From Alphaproteobacteria bacterium (lineage in GTDB: Bacteria > Pseudomonadota > Alphaproteobacteria > DSM-16000 > Inquilinaceae): DNA of 64,000 nucleotides. Location: NCBI GenBank assembly GCA_028284045.1, contig JANQSN010000043.1, positions 21,229-85,228 of the forward strand, read 5' to 3'. Positions 8,088 to 17,444 of this stretch are shown in pieces. Every line of letters begins with the position of its first letter. Positions within the stretch are counted from its first letter, which is position 1. The translations under genes and the position numbers were made by a program. A model generated the notes under the pieces. It ran no database searches. It was not told where the DNA came from and worked only from the letters and a program-made list of their open reading frames with translations.

Positions 8088-10106
8088 ATGATGCTGGCGC
8101 TCTCTCGACTCCGGATTGGGGCAAGAATTTGGGTTGGATTCGGTGCTGTTTTGGCATTGCTGGTCATAGCAAGCAGCGTCTCCTATTTCTCGTTGACGGG
8201 CGCACGCGAGAATTTCACGACCTATCGCGAGTTGGCGCGGTCGGCGAACGCGGTCGGTCGCGTGCAAGCGAACATGCTGATGACACGGATGAGCGTGAAG
8301 GACTTCATCATTCGTGGCACGCCCGAGAAAGCCGAAGAGGTACGGCACTATGCCGATCTTACGCGGGCGTTGATCGGTGAGGCGCTGACGATCGTCAGCG
8401 ACCGCGATCAGCGGGCTCTTCTGGAGGAGGTCGACGGCAACGTCGGCGACTACGAGGCGATCTTCACCCAGGTCAGGACGCTTCAGGACCGGCGCACGGA
8501 GATCGTCCACGGGCAGCTGAACCAACTCGGCCCACAGATCGAACGGTCGCTGACCGAGATCATGGAGAGCGCCTTTCGCGACGACGATGCCCAGGCGGCT
8601 GTCTACGCCGGTCGGGTCTTGCGCCATCTGCTGCTGGGGCGGCTCTACGTCATGCGCTTCCTGGTCGACAATGATGAGGCGTCCCACGAGCGGGTGCTGA
8701 GCGAGTTCGACGGTCTGGAGGCGGCGGCCGCCACCCTGCTGGGGAGCCTTCAGGACCTCGGCCGGCAACGCCTTGCCAGCGACGTGCAGGACATGGTCGC
8801 GGACTACCGCGCCTCCTTCGACGAGGTCCATCGGACCATCTTGGAGCGGAACGCCCTGATCACCGACGGGCTCGATCGCCTCGGTCCGGCGGTGGCGACC
8901 GTCGTGGAGGATTTCAAGCTGGCGGTGAAGGGCGAGCAGGACGAGCTGGGTCCGCGCGCCGTCGCGGCGATGCGGGATGCGGTGATGACGGCGCTCGGCG
9001 TCTCCGGCTTCGCGCTGCTGGTCGGGGCGGTCGCCGCCTTCGTCATCGGCCGCGGCATCTCCCGCCCGGTGATCCGGATGACCCAGGCCATGGCCGAGCT
9101 GGCCAAGGGCAATACCGGCGTCGAGGTGCCGGCCCGCGAGCGCCGGGACGAGGTCGGCGAAATGGCCGCTGCCGTCCAGGTGTTCAAGGAGAACGCGCTG
9201 GCCGTGGAGCGGCTGCGCAAAGAGCAGGAGATCGCCGAGAAGAAGGCCGAAGCGGAGAAGGCAGCCGCCATGCGCCGGCTGGCCGACGACTTCGAGGCCC
9301 GCATCGGCCATGTCGTCCAGGCGGTGACCAGCTCGGCGACGGAGATGCAGTCGACCGCGCAGTCGATGTCGGCGATTGCCGAGGAGACGTCGAACCAGGC
9401 GACGACCGTGGCCGCAGCGTCGGGCCAGGCGACGGCGAATGTCGAGACCGTGGCGTCGGCCGCCACGGAACTCGGGGCGTCGATCGGCGAGATCAGCGAG
9501 CAGGTGCAGCGTCAGGCCGGCATGGCGGCCAAGGCCGCGGATGCCGCGCAGTCCGCCACCGATCAGATGCAGAGCCTGGCGGAGCGCGCCGACAGCATCG
9601 GTCAGGTCATCGGTTTGATCACATCGATCGCCGAGCAGACCAATCTTCTGGCGCTCAACGCGACCATCGAGGCGGCGCGTGCCGGCGATGCGGGCAAGGG
9701 CTTCGCCGTCGTCGCCTCGGAGGTGAAGAACCTGGCCAGCCAGACCGCGCGGGCGACGGAGGAGATCGCCGAACAGATCGGATCGGTGCAGGCGCAGACC
9801 GGCGCCTCCGTCGACAGCATTCGCCTGATCAACGAGACGATCGCTGCGATGAAGGAGATCGCCGCCACCGTCGCCGCCGCGATCGAAGAGCAGAACGCGG
9901 CCACCCATGAAATCGGGCGCAACGCGCAGGAAGCCTCCGGCGGCACGCACCAGGTCTCCGACGCCATTACCGGCGTCACCCAGGCGGCCGCCGAGACCGG
10001 TCAGGGGGCCGGCGACGTGCTCGACGCCGCGCGGCAGTTGTCGGAGCAGGCGGAGGGCTTGTCGACGGCCGTGGGCGGGTTCATCGAACAGGTCCGTGCC
10101 GGCTGA
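8088..10106 (+). CDS. Transmembrane methyl-accepting chemotaxis protein, tandem paralog
   Basis: 672 residues, colinear with the receptor at 5504: first membrane helix at about 10-33, helical periplasmic sensor, second helix at about 300-322, HAMP ([11 protein letters not shown]...) and signalling domain with the same tip sequence. The signalling half is nearly identical to its twin. The periplasmic half diverges more (for example [12 protein letters not shown] against [12 protein letters not shown]), as expected if the copies now sense different ligands. The C-terminus is [11 protein letters not shown], again with no CheR-binding tail. The ATG at 8088 and the next one at 8091 are both possible starts after GAGGA. 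Confidence 0.95.
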   Translation: MMLALSRLRIGARIWVGFGAVLALLVIASSVSYFSLTGARENFTTYRELARSANAVGRVQANMLMTRMSVKDFIIRGTPEKAEEVRHYADLTRALIGEALTIVSDRDQRALLEEVDGNVGDYEAIFTQVRTLQDRRTEIVHGQLNQLGPQIERSLTEIMESAFRDDDAQAAVYAGRVLRHLLLGRLYVMRFLVDNDEASHERVLSEFDGLEAAAATLLGSLQDLGRQRLASDVQDMVADYRASFDEVHRTILERNALITDGLDRLGPAVATVVEDFKLAVKGEQDELGPRAVAAMRDAVMTALGVSGFALLVGAVAAFVIGRGISRPVIRMTQAMAELAKGNTGVEVPARERRDEVGEMAAAVQVFKENALAVERLRKEQEIAEKKAEAEKAAAMRRLADDFEARIGHVVQAVTSSATEMQSTAQSMSAIAEETSNQATTVAAASGQATANVETVASAATELGASIGEISEQVQRQAGMAAKAADAAQSATDQMQSLAERADSIGQVIGLITSIAEQTNLLALNATIEAARAGDAGKGFAVVASEVKNLASQTARATEEIAEQIGSVQAQTGASVDSIRLINETIAAMKEIAATVAAAIEEQNAATHEIGRNAQEASGGTHQVSDAITGVTQAAAETGQGAGDVLDAARQLSEQAEGLSTAVGGFIEQVRAG

Positions 10107-10137
10107 TCAAGCCGGCTGATCGACGGGCGCGCGCCGG

Positions 10138-11670
10138 CTACCGTCGCAGCGTCGTCGCGGCGATCACGGCCCCGGTCGCCATCACGGTGGCGGACACCGC
10201 CATCACCACCGTAAAGGCCGTCGCCGCCGCGTCGCGAACCGCGGCGGCGGTAGCCGCATCGGCACCGTCGGGCAGGGCGGCCCCCAGCTTCTGGACGGCG
10301 TCGCCCAGCTCCGCGGCCAGCGGTTGGGGCAAGGCCGCCTGGAAGGTCCAGGTGGCCAGCGCGCCCAGCATCGCCACTGCCAGCAGCACGGCCAGACGCG
10401 CGGCGGCATTGTTGATGCCCGACGCGATGCCGATCTCCGTCGACGGCACGCAGGCCATCACCGTCGTGGTCAGCGGTGCCACCACCAGCATCATGCCGAT
10501 GCCCAGCACCAGCACGCCGGGGAACAGGGACCGCCAATAGCCGCCGTCGATCTCCGCGACCGCCAGCATCGCCACCCCGGCGGCGGCGATCAGCGGGCCG
10601 GCGGTCAGCAGCCGGCGCGCGCCCCAGCGCGGCGCCAGGCCCCCGGCGAAGCGCGAGCCCAGGCCGATCGCCAGGATGAACGGCAGCATGGCCGAGCCGG
10701 CCTCCAGCGCGCTGTACCCCGCATCGGTGATGAGATGCAGCGGCAGGAAGAAGAAGACGGCGCCGAGGCCGAAATAGACGGCGAGCGTCAAGGCGTTGGC
10801 CCCGGCGAAGGCGCGGTCGGCGAACAGCATCATCGGCAACATGGGATTGGCGATCCGCGTCTCGAACGCCACGAAGGCGACGGCGAGCGCGAGGCCGCCG
10901 ATGCCTGCGCCGATGACCATCGGATGGCCGAAGCCGAGCCGGCCGCCTTCCACCAGCGCCAGCACGAGCGCAAACAGCGCCAGGCTGATCAGCACCGCGC
11001 CGGTCCAGTCCAGCCGGGCATGCCGGCGTCCGGCCGCACCGTCCCCGTTGCCGGCCAGCCGGGGGACGGCGGCGAAGGTGGCGACCAAGGTCGCCGCCGC
11101 CAGCGGCAGGTTGATGTAGAAGATCCAGCGCCAGCTTGCGTGCTCGATCAGCCAGCCGCCGGCCAGCGGCGCCAGCGCCACCGACAGGGCCGACGCCGCC
11201 GACCAGGTGCCGATGGCGCGGCCGCGCGCCTCACCGGCGAAGCAATCGGTCAGGATCGCCAGCGACCCGGGCACCAGCAGCGCGGAGCCCACGCCCTTGA
11301 CGGCGCGGGCGGCCAACAGCATCTCCAACGAGGTGGCGGCGCCGCAGGCGGCCGACGCGGCGGCGAACAGGACGACGCCGGCTGCGAACACCGCGCGTCG
11401 CCCATAGACGTCGCCGAGCCGCCCAGCGACCAGCAACAGGGCCACCAACGGCAACAGATAGCCGTCGATGATCCATTGCAGGCCGGCGACGTCGGCGTCG
11501 AACTGGTCGCGCAACGCCGGCAGGGCGACGTTGACGATGGTGCCGTCGACGAACGCCATGGTCGAGCCGAGGATGGTCGCCGTCAGCACCAGGGCGGCGG
11601 CCCTGGGCGTCAGCGCGGCGGTAATCGGCGGCGCATCCGGGACGCGTGCGGGGCGGGGCGTGTCGGCCAT
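10138..11670 (-). CDS. MFS multidrug-type exporter, DHA2 (14-helix) family
   Basis: 510 residues with about 14 hydrophobic segments. Family landmarks are DGTIVNVALPALRD in the first helix, GRLGDVYGRR in the loop between helices 2 and 3, and GSALLVPGSLAIL. This is the EmrB/QacA-type drug:H+ antiporter layout. No membrane-fusion partner (EmrA) or TetR regulator is adjacent, so the substrate cannot be inferred. Its 3' end converges on the chemoreceptor gene with a 31-base gap. Confidence 0.88.
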   Translation of the reverse strand: MADTPRPARVPDAPPITAALTPRAAALVLTATILGSTMAFVDGTIVNVALPALRDQFDADVAGLQWIIDGYLLPLVALLLVAGRLGDVYGRRAVFAAGVVLFAAASAACGAATSLEMLLAARAVKGVGSALLVPGSLAILTDCFAGEARGRAIGTWSAASALSVALAPLAGGWLIEHASWRWIFYINLPLAAATLVATFAAVPRLAGNGDGAAGRRHARLDWTGAVLISLALFALVLALVEGGRLGFGHPMVIGAGIGGLALAVAFVAFETRIANPMLPMMLFADRAFAGANALTLAVYFGLGAVFFFLPLHLITDAGYSALEAGSAMLPFILAIGLGSRFAGGLAPRWGARRLLTAGPLIAAAGVAMLAVAEIDGGYWRSLFPGVLVLGIGMMLVVAPLTTTVMACVPSTEIGIASGINNAAARLAVLLAVAMLGALATWTFQAALPQPLAAELGDAVQKLGAALPDGADAATAAAVRDAAATAFTVVMAVSATVMATGAVIAATTLRR

Positions 11671-11776
11671 GCCCGCTTATAGCGCACAGCCGTCGGCTTG
11701 ACCCGTATCTTGCAGTGCAACATGATCGCCGGCGGTCGGCACCGCCGTCCGCTACCGGAGGTCGAGGGAATCCGTC

Positions 11777-12430
11777 ATGCCGCTGTCACCGCCCACCGGG
11801 CGCACGATGATTCACAATCGGGCGATCGAATGCACCGGCTACCGGCGCGAGGATGGCCTGTGGGACATCGAAGGCACGCTGACGGACGTCAAGAGCTATG
11901 CCTTCCTCAACGCCCATCGCGGCACCGTGGTGCCGGGCGACCCGCTGCACGGCATGGCGCTGCGCCTGACCGTCGACGACAAGCTGGTGATCCGCGATGC
12001 GGAGGCCGCGTCGGACAAGGTGCCCTACGAGATGTGCCCGGCCATCACGCCGGCCTTCAAGAAGCTGGTCGGGCTGACCATCGGCCCCGGCTTCCGCGGG
12101 CAGGTGAAGACCCGGCTGGGCGGCATCCAGGGCTGCACCCATCTGGTGGAGCTGCTGTGGCCGCTGGCCACCACGGCCTTCCAGACCGTCTACCCCGTCC
12201 TGGCACGCGAGACCGGTGAGCTGCCGACCGGCGACGGCCGGGCCGCGCGGGCCCGGCCGAAGGTCCTCAACACCTGTCACGTCTATGCCAGCGACAGCGA
12301 GGTGGTGCGCCGGTTCTGGCCCGACTACTACACCGGCGACCGGCCCGGGGCGGTGTCCCGAGACGCCGCCGACGACCGGCCCGGGGCGGGAGAGCCCCGG
12401 GACCAGCCGCTGGTGGCCGGACCAGCCTAG
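11777..12430 (+). CDS. DUF2889 domain protein
   Basis: 217 residues matching the DUF2889 family: an N-terminal block ending GLWDIEGTLTDVKSYAF, a middle section with a Cys/Thr-rich GCTHLVELL and a terminal C-H pair in LNTCHVYASDS. The function of the family is not established. In other proteobacteria some members lie near aromatic-degradation genes. The start ATG at 11777 follows GAGGGAA. The C-terminus is Asp/Arg/Pro-rich and probably disordered. Confidence 0.8.
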   Translation: MPLSPPTGRTMIHNRAIECTGYRREDGLWDIEGTLTDVKSYAFLNAHRGTVVPGDPLHGMALRLTVDDKLVIRDAEAASDKVPYEMCPAITPAFKKLVGLTIGPGFRGQVKTRLGGIQGCTHLVELLWPLATTAFQTVYPVLARETGELPTGDGRAARARPKVLNTCHVYASDSEVVRRFWPDYYTGDRPGAVSRDAADDRPGAGEPRDQPLVAGPA

Positions 12431-12441
12431 ACCCGAGCCGG

Positions 12442-13488
12442 TTACTCCCAGCCGGCGCGGTCGGCGATCTGCACGGCAGTCGGGTTGTTCGCGCCGATCT
12501 CGCCGATCACATCAAGGCCCAGGCTGTCCTCGACGAAGTCGCCGAAGCCGGCGATCGGACCGGAGACCGCCACCGACTCCACGACCGGGTACTCGTTGTT
12601 GCCTTCCGCGAACAGCGTCTGCGCGCTGTCGGAGGCGAGATACTCCAGGAACGCCACCGCACCCTCGGCGTTCGGCGCGTTGGCCAGCACGCCCGCGCCG
12701 GAGATGTTCACATGCGTGCCCCGATCGTCCTGGTTGGGGAAGACGATGCCGATCTGCTCGCCGATCGCCACGCGCTCCGGATCGTCCGACGCCAGGAGAC
12801 GGCCGACATAGTAGGTGTTGACGATCGCGACCGGGCATTCGCCGGCGGCGACGGCCTCGATCTGGGCGGTGTCGTTGCCCTCCGGCGGACGGGCGAGGTT
12901 GGCGACCAGACCGGCCGTCCACTCTTCGGCCGCCTCTTCGCCATGCGCGGAGATGATCGAGCCCAGCAGCGACTGGCTGTAGATGTTGCTGGACGAGCGG
13001 GTGCACACCAGGCCCTCATAGGCCGGATCGGCGAGATCCTCGTAGGTGTCCAGACCCTCCGGCGTGCCGTCGGCGACGTTGTAGACGATGACGCGGGCGC
13101 GCTTGGACAGGCCGAACCAGTGGCCGTCGGGATGGCGCAGGTACTCCGGCACCCGCTCTTCCAGGACATCGCTGTCGACCGGCTGGAACAGGCCGGCATT
13201 GTCGGCCCGCCAGAGGCGCCCGGCGTCGACGGTGATCAGCACGTCGGCGGGGCTGTTGGCGCCCTCGGCGACCAGCCGCTCGATCAACTCGTCGCCGCTG
13301 CCTTCGATCAGATTGATGGCGATGCCCGTCTGCTCGGTGAAGGTGTCGTAGAGCGCCTGGTCGGTGTCGTAGTGGCGCGAGGAATAGACATTGATCTCCT
13401 GCGCCCCGGCGGCGAAGGCGGTGAAGGACAGGGCGGCGGCGGCGATGCCCGCACCGGAGAGGCGGGCAGCAGATCGGGTTGCGGTCAT
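12442..13488 (-). CDS. Periplasmic iron(III)-binding protein of an ABC transporter
   Basis: 348 residues with a Sec signal peptide ending about residue 29 (AAGAQ). The mature start INVYSSRHYDTDQ and the later paired tyrosines in NTYYVGRLL are the ferric-ion ligands typical of FutA/FbpA-type binding proteins. It should capture Fe3+ in the periplasm and deliver it to an inner-membrane permease, but no permease or ATPase gene is adjacent, so partners must be elsewhere. A Fur-like palindrome lies 54-80 bases upstream of the ATG, consistent with iron-repressed expression. Confidence 0.9.
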   Translation of the reverse strand: MTATRSAARLSGAGIAAAALSFTAFAAGAQEINVYSSRHYDTDQALYDTFTEQTGIAINLIEGSGDELIERLVAEGANSPADVLITVDAGRLWRADNAGLFQPVDSDVLEERVPEYLRHPDGHWFGLSKRARVIVYNVADGTPEGLDTYEDLADPAYEGLVCTRSSSNIYSQSLLGSIISAHGEEAAEEWTAGLVANLARPPEGNDTAQIEAVAAGECPVAIVNTYYVGRLLASDDPERVAIGEQIGIVFPNQDDRGTHVNISGAGVLANAPNAEGAVAFLEYLASDSAQTLFAEGNNEYPVVESVAVSGPIAGFGDFVEDSLGLDVIGEIGANNPTAVQIADRAGWE

Positions 13489-13541
13489 CGGACAAGCTCA
13501 CTTGTGTGGCGGGGGGACGGCGCGCAGGGCCGCGAGAGTTG

Positions 13542-13568
13542 TGCAAGTGCGAGTCATTCGCAGGTGCA
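13542..13568. promoter_or_regulatory. Candidate Fur/iron-responsive operator
   Basis: A 27-bp imperfect palindrome centred on 13555. The arms TGCAAGTGCGAGT and ATTCGCAGGTGCA match at 10 of 13 paired positions, with the core TGCGA-GTCAT-TCGCA perfect. It resembles alphaproteobacterial Fur sites of the TGCGAAT-ATTCGCA kind and sits directly upstream of the iron-binding-protein gene. Assignment rests on symmetry and context only. Confidence 0.55.
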
Positions 13569-13731
13569 GGCGCCGGGCATCCTACCAGCGAATTCTGAGA
13601 ATGCAACCCAATCGCAAGAACTCGAACCGGCTGCGAAACGGCCTCCCGATCGGGTGTGAGGACGGCTTGCCAGCAGGGCAGCCATCGCCTATTGCCAGCC
13701 GGAATCCCTCCTCCGCTGACCGGCGGTTCCC

Positions 13732-14763
13732 ATGATCGACTTCTTCAGCGACACCAAGACGCGCCCCACCGCGGCCATGCGCGCGGCCATCGCCGCCGCG
13801 GAGGTCGGCGACGAGCAGAAGTTCGAAGACCCGACGACCAACCGGCTGGTCGAGCGGGTGGCCGACCTGTTGGGCAAGGATGCTGCGGTGTTCCTGCCGT
13901 CGGGCACGATGTGCAACGAGATCGCGGTCAATGTGCTGTGCCGGCCGGGCGACGCGGTGATCTGCGAAGAGAGCTGCCATCTGGTGAACTTCGAGGCCGG
14001 CGCCCCGGCGGCGTTGAGCGGCGTGGTGATGAAGGCCGTGGCCGGCACGCGGGGCCGGTTCACCGCCGATCAGATGCGCCAGGCGGTCTGGCCGGCCTCG
14101 CGCTACGCGCCGAAGACGCGGCTGGTGGCGGTGGAGCAGACGGCCAACCTCGCCGGCGGCGCGGTCTGGCCGGTCGACCAGCTCGACGCCGTCGCCGCCG
14201 CGGCGCAGCAGGCGGGGCTGGCGACCCATATGGACGGCGCCCGGCTGTTCAATGCCGCCGTCGCCACGGGCCTGCCGGTCGGGCGCCTGGCCGCCGGGTT
14301 CGACAGCGTCTGGGTCGACTTCTCCAAGGGGCTCGGCTGCCCGGTCGGGGCGGTGCTGGCCGGCGGCCGCGGGTTCATCGAGGAAGCCTGGGCGCGCAAG
14401 CAGGGTTGGGGCGGCGCGCTGCGCCAATCCGGGATTCTCGCCGCCGCGTGTCTGTACGCCCTCGACCACCACATCGACCGGCTGGCGGAGGATCACGCGC
14501 TGGCGGCGGAGATCGCCGACCGATTGGCGGCGATCGACGGCATCGCCCAGGTCGTGCCGCCCGACACCAATATCGTCTTCTTCGACGTAGCGGCCGACGG
14601 CTTGCCCGCGCCGGAGATCGCCCGCCGGCTGCAGGACGAGCACGGCATTCAGATCGGCGCGTTCAGCGAGCGGCGCATCCGGGTCGTCACCCATCTCGAC
14701 GTCACGGTCGAGGACGGGCGCCGGCTGACCGACGCGCTGGGGCAAGTGCTCAAGCGCGGCTGA
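13732..14763 (+). CDS. ltaE: Low-specificity L-threonine aldolase
   Basis: 343 residues. A PLP-dependent fold-type I enzyme cleaving threonine/allo-threonine to glycine and acetaldehyde. Visible landmarks are the N-terminal FFSDTKTRPT, LPSGTMCNE (cofactor phosphate region), HMDGARLFNAA and the Schiff-base Lys199 in DFSKGLGCPVG. Length is normal for the family. It is preceded by the divergent iron-binding-protein gene and stands alone on its strand. Confidence 0.95.
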   Translation: MIDFFSDTKTRPTAAMRAAIAAAEVGDEQKFEDPTTNRLVERVADLLGKDAAVFLPSGTMCNEIAVNVLCRPGDAVICEESCHLVNFEAGAPAALSGVVMKAVAGTRGRFTADQMRQAVWPASRYAPKTRLVAVEQTANLAGGAVWPVDQLDAVAAAAQQAGLATHMDGARLFNAAVATGLPVGRLAAGFDSVWVDFSKGLGCPVGAVLAGGRGFIEEAWARKQGWGGALRQSGILAAACLYALDHHIDRLAEDHALAAEIADRLAAIDGIAQVVPPDTNIVFFDVAADGLPAPEIARRLQDEHGIQIGAFSERRIRVVTHLDVTVEDGRRLTDALGQVLKRG

Positions 14764-14909
14764 GCCCGATTCCGGCCGCGCCGGGTCGGTTAGGCCCGGC
14801 GCGGATCGTCGCGATTCCACACCAACCCTATCGAGGGGCGCCGTAAGCACGCTAAGCTTCGCGTGTGACAGGACCGTTTTGTCCTGCCGGCGGTTGCGGG
14901 TGGCGGCGT

Positions 14910-16739
14910 ATGTTCGATTTCGATCCGAACCCGACCGAACGACTTTTCTGGACGGCGTTGGCGCTGATCGCGGCGGCTTGCCTGTTCGCGCCGATCTTCC
15001 GCCGGCTCGGGCTCGGCACGATCCTCGGCTATCTGGCCGCGGGTTTCGCCATCCAGCTCGTCTTCGCCGGCAGCTTCGCCGAACATCCGGAGGAACTGCT
15101 GCACTTCGCCGAGTTCGGCGTCGTCCTGTTCATGTTCGTCATCGGGCTGGAACTGAAGCCGTCGTCGCTGTGGGCGATGCGCAACGACATCTTCGGCCTG
15201 GGACTGGCGCAGATGCTGGCCTGCGGGGCGGCGCTGGCGGTGCCGGCGGTGGTCGTCGGCCTGCCGGTCGCGGCGGCGGTGGTGATCGGCTTCGGCCTTG
15301 CGCTGTCGTCGACGGCGCTGGTCATGCGTACGCTCGACGAGCATGGGCAACGGGCCAGCCACCATGGCCGCAAGGCGTTCGCCATCCTGTTGTTCCAGGA
15401 TCTCGCGATCGTCCCCTTGCTGCTGATGGTGGCGTTCCTGGCGCCAACCACGGAAACCGTCGATCTGATGGAGAGCCTGGGCGGGATCGCCGCCGCGGTG
15501 GTGGCCATCGCGATCCTGGTGCTGGCCGGGCGCTACCTGCTGGACCCGATGTTCCGCCTGTTGGCGGCTACCGGCATGCCGGAGCTGATGACCGCCAGCG
15601 CGCTGGGCATCGTGATCGCCGCTGCCATGCTGATGAACGTCGTTGGCATGTCCTACGCCATGGGAGCCTTCCTGGCCGGGGTGATGCTGGCGGAGTCGAC
15701 CTACCGCCACGAGGTGGAGGCAAACATCGAACCCTTCCGGGGGCTCTTCCTGGGCCTGTTCTTCGTCGCCGTCGGCCTGTCGCTGGACGGCCAGGTGGTG
15801 GCGGAGAGCTGGGTGGTGATCCTGGTGGCGACGCTGGTGGCGATGACCCTGAAGGGCGGCGTGATCTTCGGTCTCGCCGCCGCCGCCGGCACCGGCCGCG
15901 ACACCGCCGTGCGGCTGGGCCTGGGGCTGTCGCAGCATGGCGAGTTCGGCTTCGTCATCTTCACCGCGGCCTTGGCGGCCGGGCTGCTCGACCCCGCGCT
16001 GTCGTCGGTCCTGATCGCCGTCGTGACGCTGTCGATGGCGCTGGCGCCCCTGGTTGCCCGGCTGGAGCCGATGCTGGTCCGCCGTCCGATCGGCGAGACG
16101 ATGGACGAGACCTATGACGGGGCCGGCGGCAGCGCGCTGGTGATCGGCTTCGGCCGGTTCGGGCAGATCGCCTGCCAGCCGCTGTTTGCGCGCGGGGTCC
16201 GCGTCACCATCCTGGACAGCGACGCCAACCGGGTCCGCGAGGCGGAGCGCTTCGGCTTCCGCGTCTATTTCGGCGACGGGTCGCGCCGCGACGTGTTGCG
16301 TGCGGCGGGGGCCGGCGAGGCGCGCCTGGTCGCCGTGTGCATCGACGATGCGCCGACCGCCACGGAAATCGTGGCGCTGGTCAAGGCGGAGTTCCCGCGC
16401 GCCCAGGTGATGGCCCGCACCTATGACCGCCGCCACGCCATCGAGCTGAGGCAGATCGGCGTGGATTGGGAGATCCGCGAGACGGTGGAATCAGCCCTGG
16501 CGATGGGCGGCCAGGTGCTGGAGGCGCTGGGCGAGACCGCGGAAGAGGCGGCCCACACCGTCGCCGGCGTGCGCGCCCGCGATCTGGAGCGGCTTCACCA
16601 GCAGGAGGAAGGCGACCTCTATTCCGGCCTCGACCGCCTGCATGTCGGACCGGTCCGACCTGAGCCGCTGGAGGTCGTGGAGACGCAAGAGCCAGAGCCA
16701 GAGGCAGAGGCAGAGGCAGAGGCGGCGCGGCGATCATAG
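14910..16739 (+). CDS. CPA2 cation/proton antiporter with TrkA-N domain (KefB-like)
   Basis: 609 residues from the ATG at 14910; the GTG at 14865 is an in-frame alternative. About 12-13 membrane segments cover residues 1-390, with the conserved FMFVIGLELKPSSLW, LALSSTALV and LLFQDLAIVPLL motifs. A cytosolic Rossmann NAD-binding domain follows from about 405 (ALVIGFGRFGQIACQ). This is the Kef-type glutathione-gated K+ efflux layout, though ion specificity is not proven. The C-terminus runs into a Glu-Ala/Pro repeat from hexanucleotide repeats at 16689-16724. A second CPA2 gene lies at 18451. Confidence 0.88.
   Translation: MFDFDPNPTERLFWTALALIAAACLFAPIFRRLGLGTILGYLAAGFAIQLVFAGSFAEHPEELLHFAEFGVVLFMFVIGLELKPSSLWAMRNDIFGLGLAQMLACGAALAVPAVVVGLPVAAAVVIGFGLALSSTALVMRTLDEHGQRASHHGRKAFAILLFQDLAIVPLLLMVAFLAPTTETVDLMESLGGIAAAVVAIAILVLAGRYLLDPMFRLLAATGMPELMTASALGIVIAAAMLMNVVGMSYAMGAFLAGVMLAESTYRHEVEANIEPFRGLFLGLFFVAVGLSLDGQVVAESWVVILVATLVAMTLKGGVIFGLAAAAGTGRDTAVRLGLGLSQHGEFGFVIFTAALAAGLLDPALSSVLIAVVTLSMALAPLVARLEPMLVRRPIGETMDETYDGAGGSALVIGFGRFGQIACQPLFARGVRVTILDSDANRVREAERFGFRVYFGDGSRRDVLRAAGAGEARLVAVCIDDAPTATEIVALVKAEFPRAQVMARTYDRRHAIELRQIGVDWEIRETVESALAMGGQVLEALGETAEEAAHTVAGVRARDLERLHQQEEGDLYSGLDRLHVGPVRPEPLEVVETQEPEPEAEAEAEAARRS
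16689..16724 (+). repeat. Hexanucleotide tandem repeat (GAGSCA)
   Basis: Six consecutive copies of GAGCCA/GAGGCA encode the acidic EPEPEAEAEAEA-type tail of the antiporter. Copy number could vary between strains without disturbing the frame. Confidence 0.8.
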
Positions 16740-16816
16740 GCCGGGCGGTTCCTTCGCCACGGCGACGGTCTATCATGCCGGCCTTACGGCACCGTCACGA
16801 AACGAGACCCGACGCC

Positions 16817-17359
16817 ATGGGCGACATGTCTTCTCCGGCCCCCGACCGCGCCGCCGCGCTGGCCGCGGTCGCTGCCCGCTTTGCCGCGTCCACCGATGGG
16901 GTGATCGAGGAGATCGCCGCCGAGCATGGCCTGACGCCCCGGGAGGTTGCGGGCTGCCTGCCGGAAGCCGCGGGCTTCAGCCTGCCGGGCCGTCTGTTCC
17001 GCGAGATCATGAACGATGTCGCGGATTGGGGGGCGGTCACCTTCCTGGTCCACACGCCCGATCTGATCCTCGAATGCTATGGCGAGGTGCCCAAGGGGAA
17101 GGTCGCCCAGGGCTATTTCAACCTGATCGGCGACAGCCCGATCGGCGGCCATATCCGCGACGAGCGCTGCACCGAGATCCAGTTCGTCAGCCGCACCTTC
17201 ATGCGCACCGAGTCGCATGCCATCTATTTCTTCAACGCGGAGGGCGGGATCATGTTCAAGGTCTTCGTCGGCCGCGACGAGCACTACCGGCTCTATCCCG
17301 ACCAGGTGACCCGCTTCATGGGGTTGCGCGACCGGCTTGCCGGGCGGGAGATCGCCTGA
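16817..17359 (+). CDS. hutX: Heme utilization cytosolic carrier HutX (ChuX/ShuX-like)
   Basis: 180 residues from the ATG at 16817, chosen over the ATG at 16775 because family members start close to here. Conserved blocks are PGRLFREIMNDVADWG, VTFLVHTPDLILE, GYFNLIGDSPIGGHI and FFNAEGGIMFKVFVGRDE. HutX binds heme in the cytosol and passes it to a degrading enzyme (HutZ/HugZ). No heme receptor, TonB or HutZ gene is adjacent, so it is an isolated member of the pathway here. No Fur-like site is visible upstream. Confidence 0.9.
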   Translation: MGDMSSPAPDRAAALAAVAARFAASTDGVIEEIAAEHGLTPREVAGCLPEAAGFSLPGRLFREIMNDVADWGAVTFLVHTPDLILECYGEVPKGKVAQGYFNLIGDSPIGGHIRDERCTEIQFVSRTFMRTESHAIYFFNAEGGIMFKVFVGRDEHYRLYPDQVTRFMGLRDRLAGREIA

Positions 17360-17444
17360 CTCCAGGGCTGGGGGCGAGCGGGTGGTGCAGCGAAGATGCG
17401 AGTCCACCGCCCCGTTTTCGAAGGAATCTTGAGGACGCCAGACC

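Noticed and set aside
10107..10137. Terminator between the chemoreceptor and MFS genes
   Set aside because: AGCCGGC/GCCGGCT arms are only seven bases long with a 16-base loop and touch the MFS stop codon; too weak to call.
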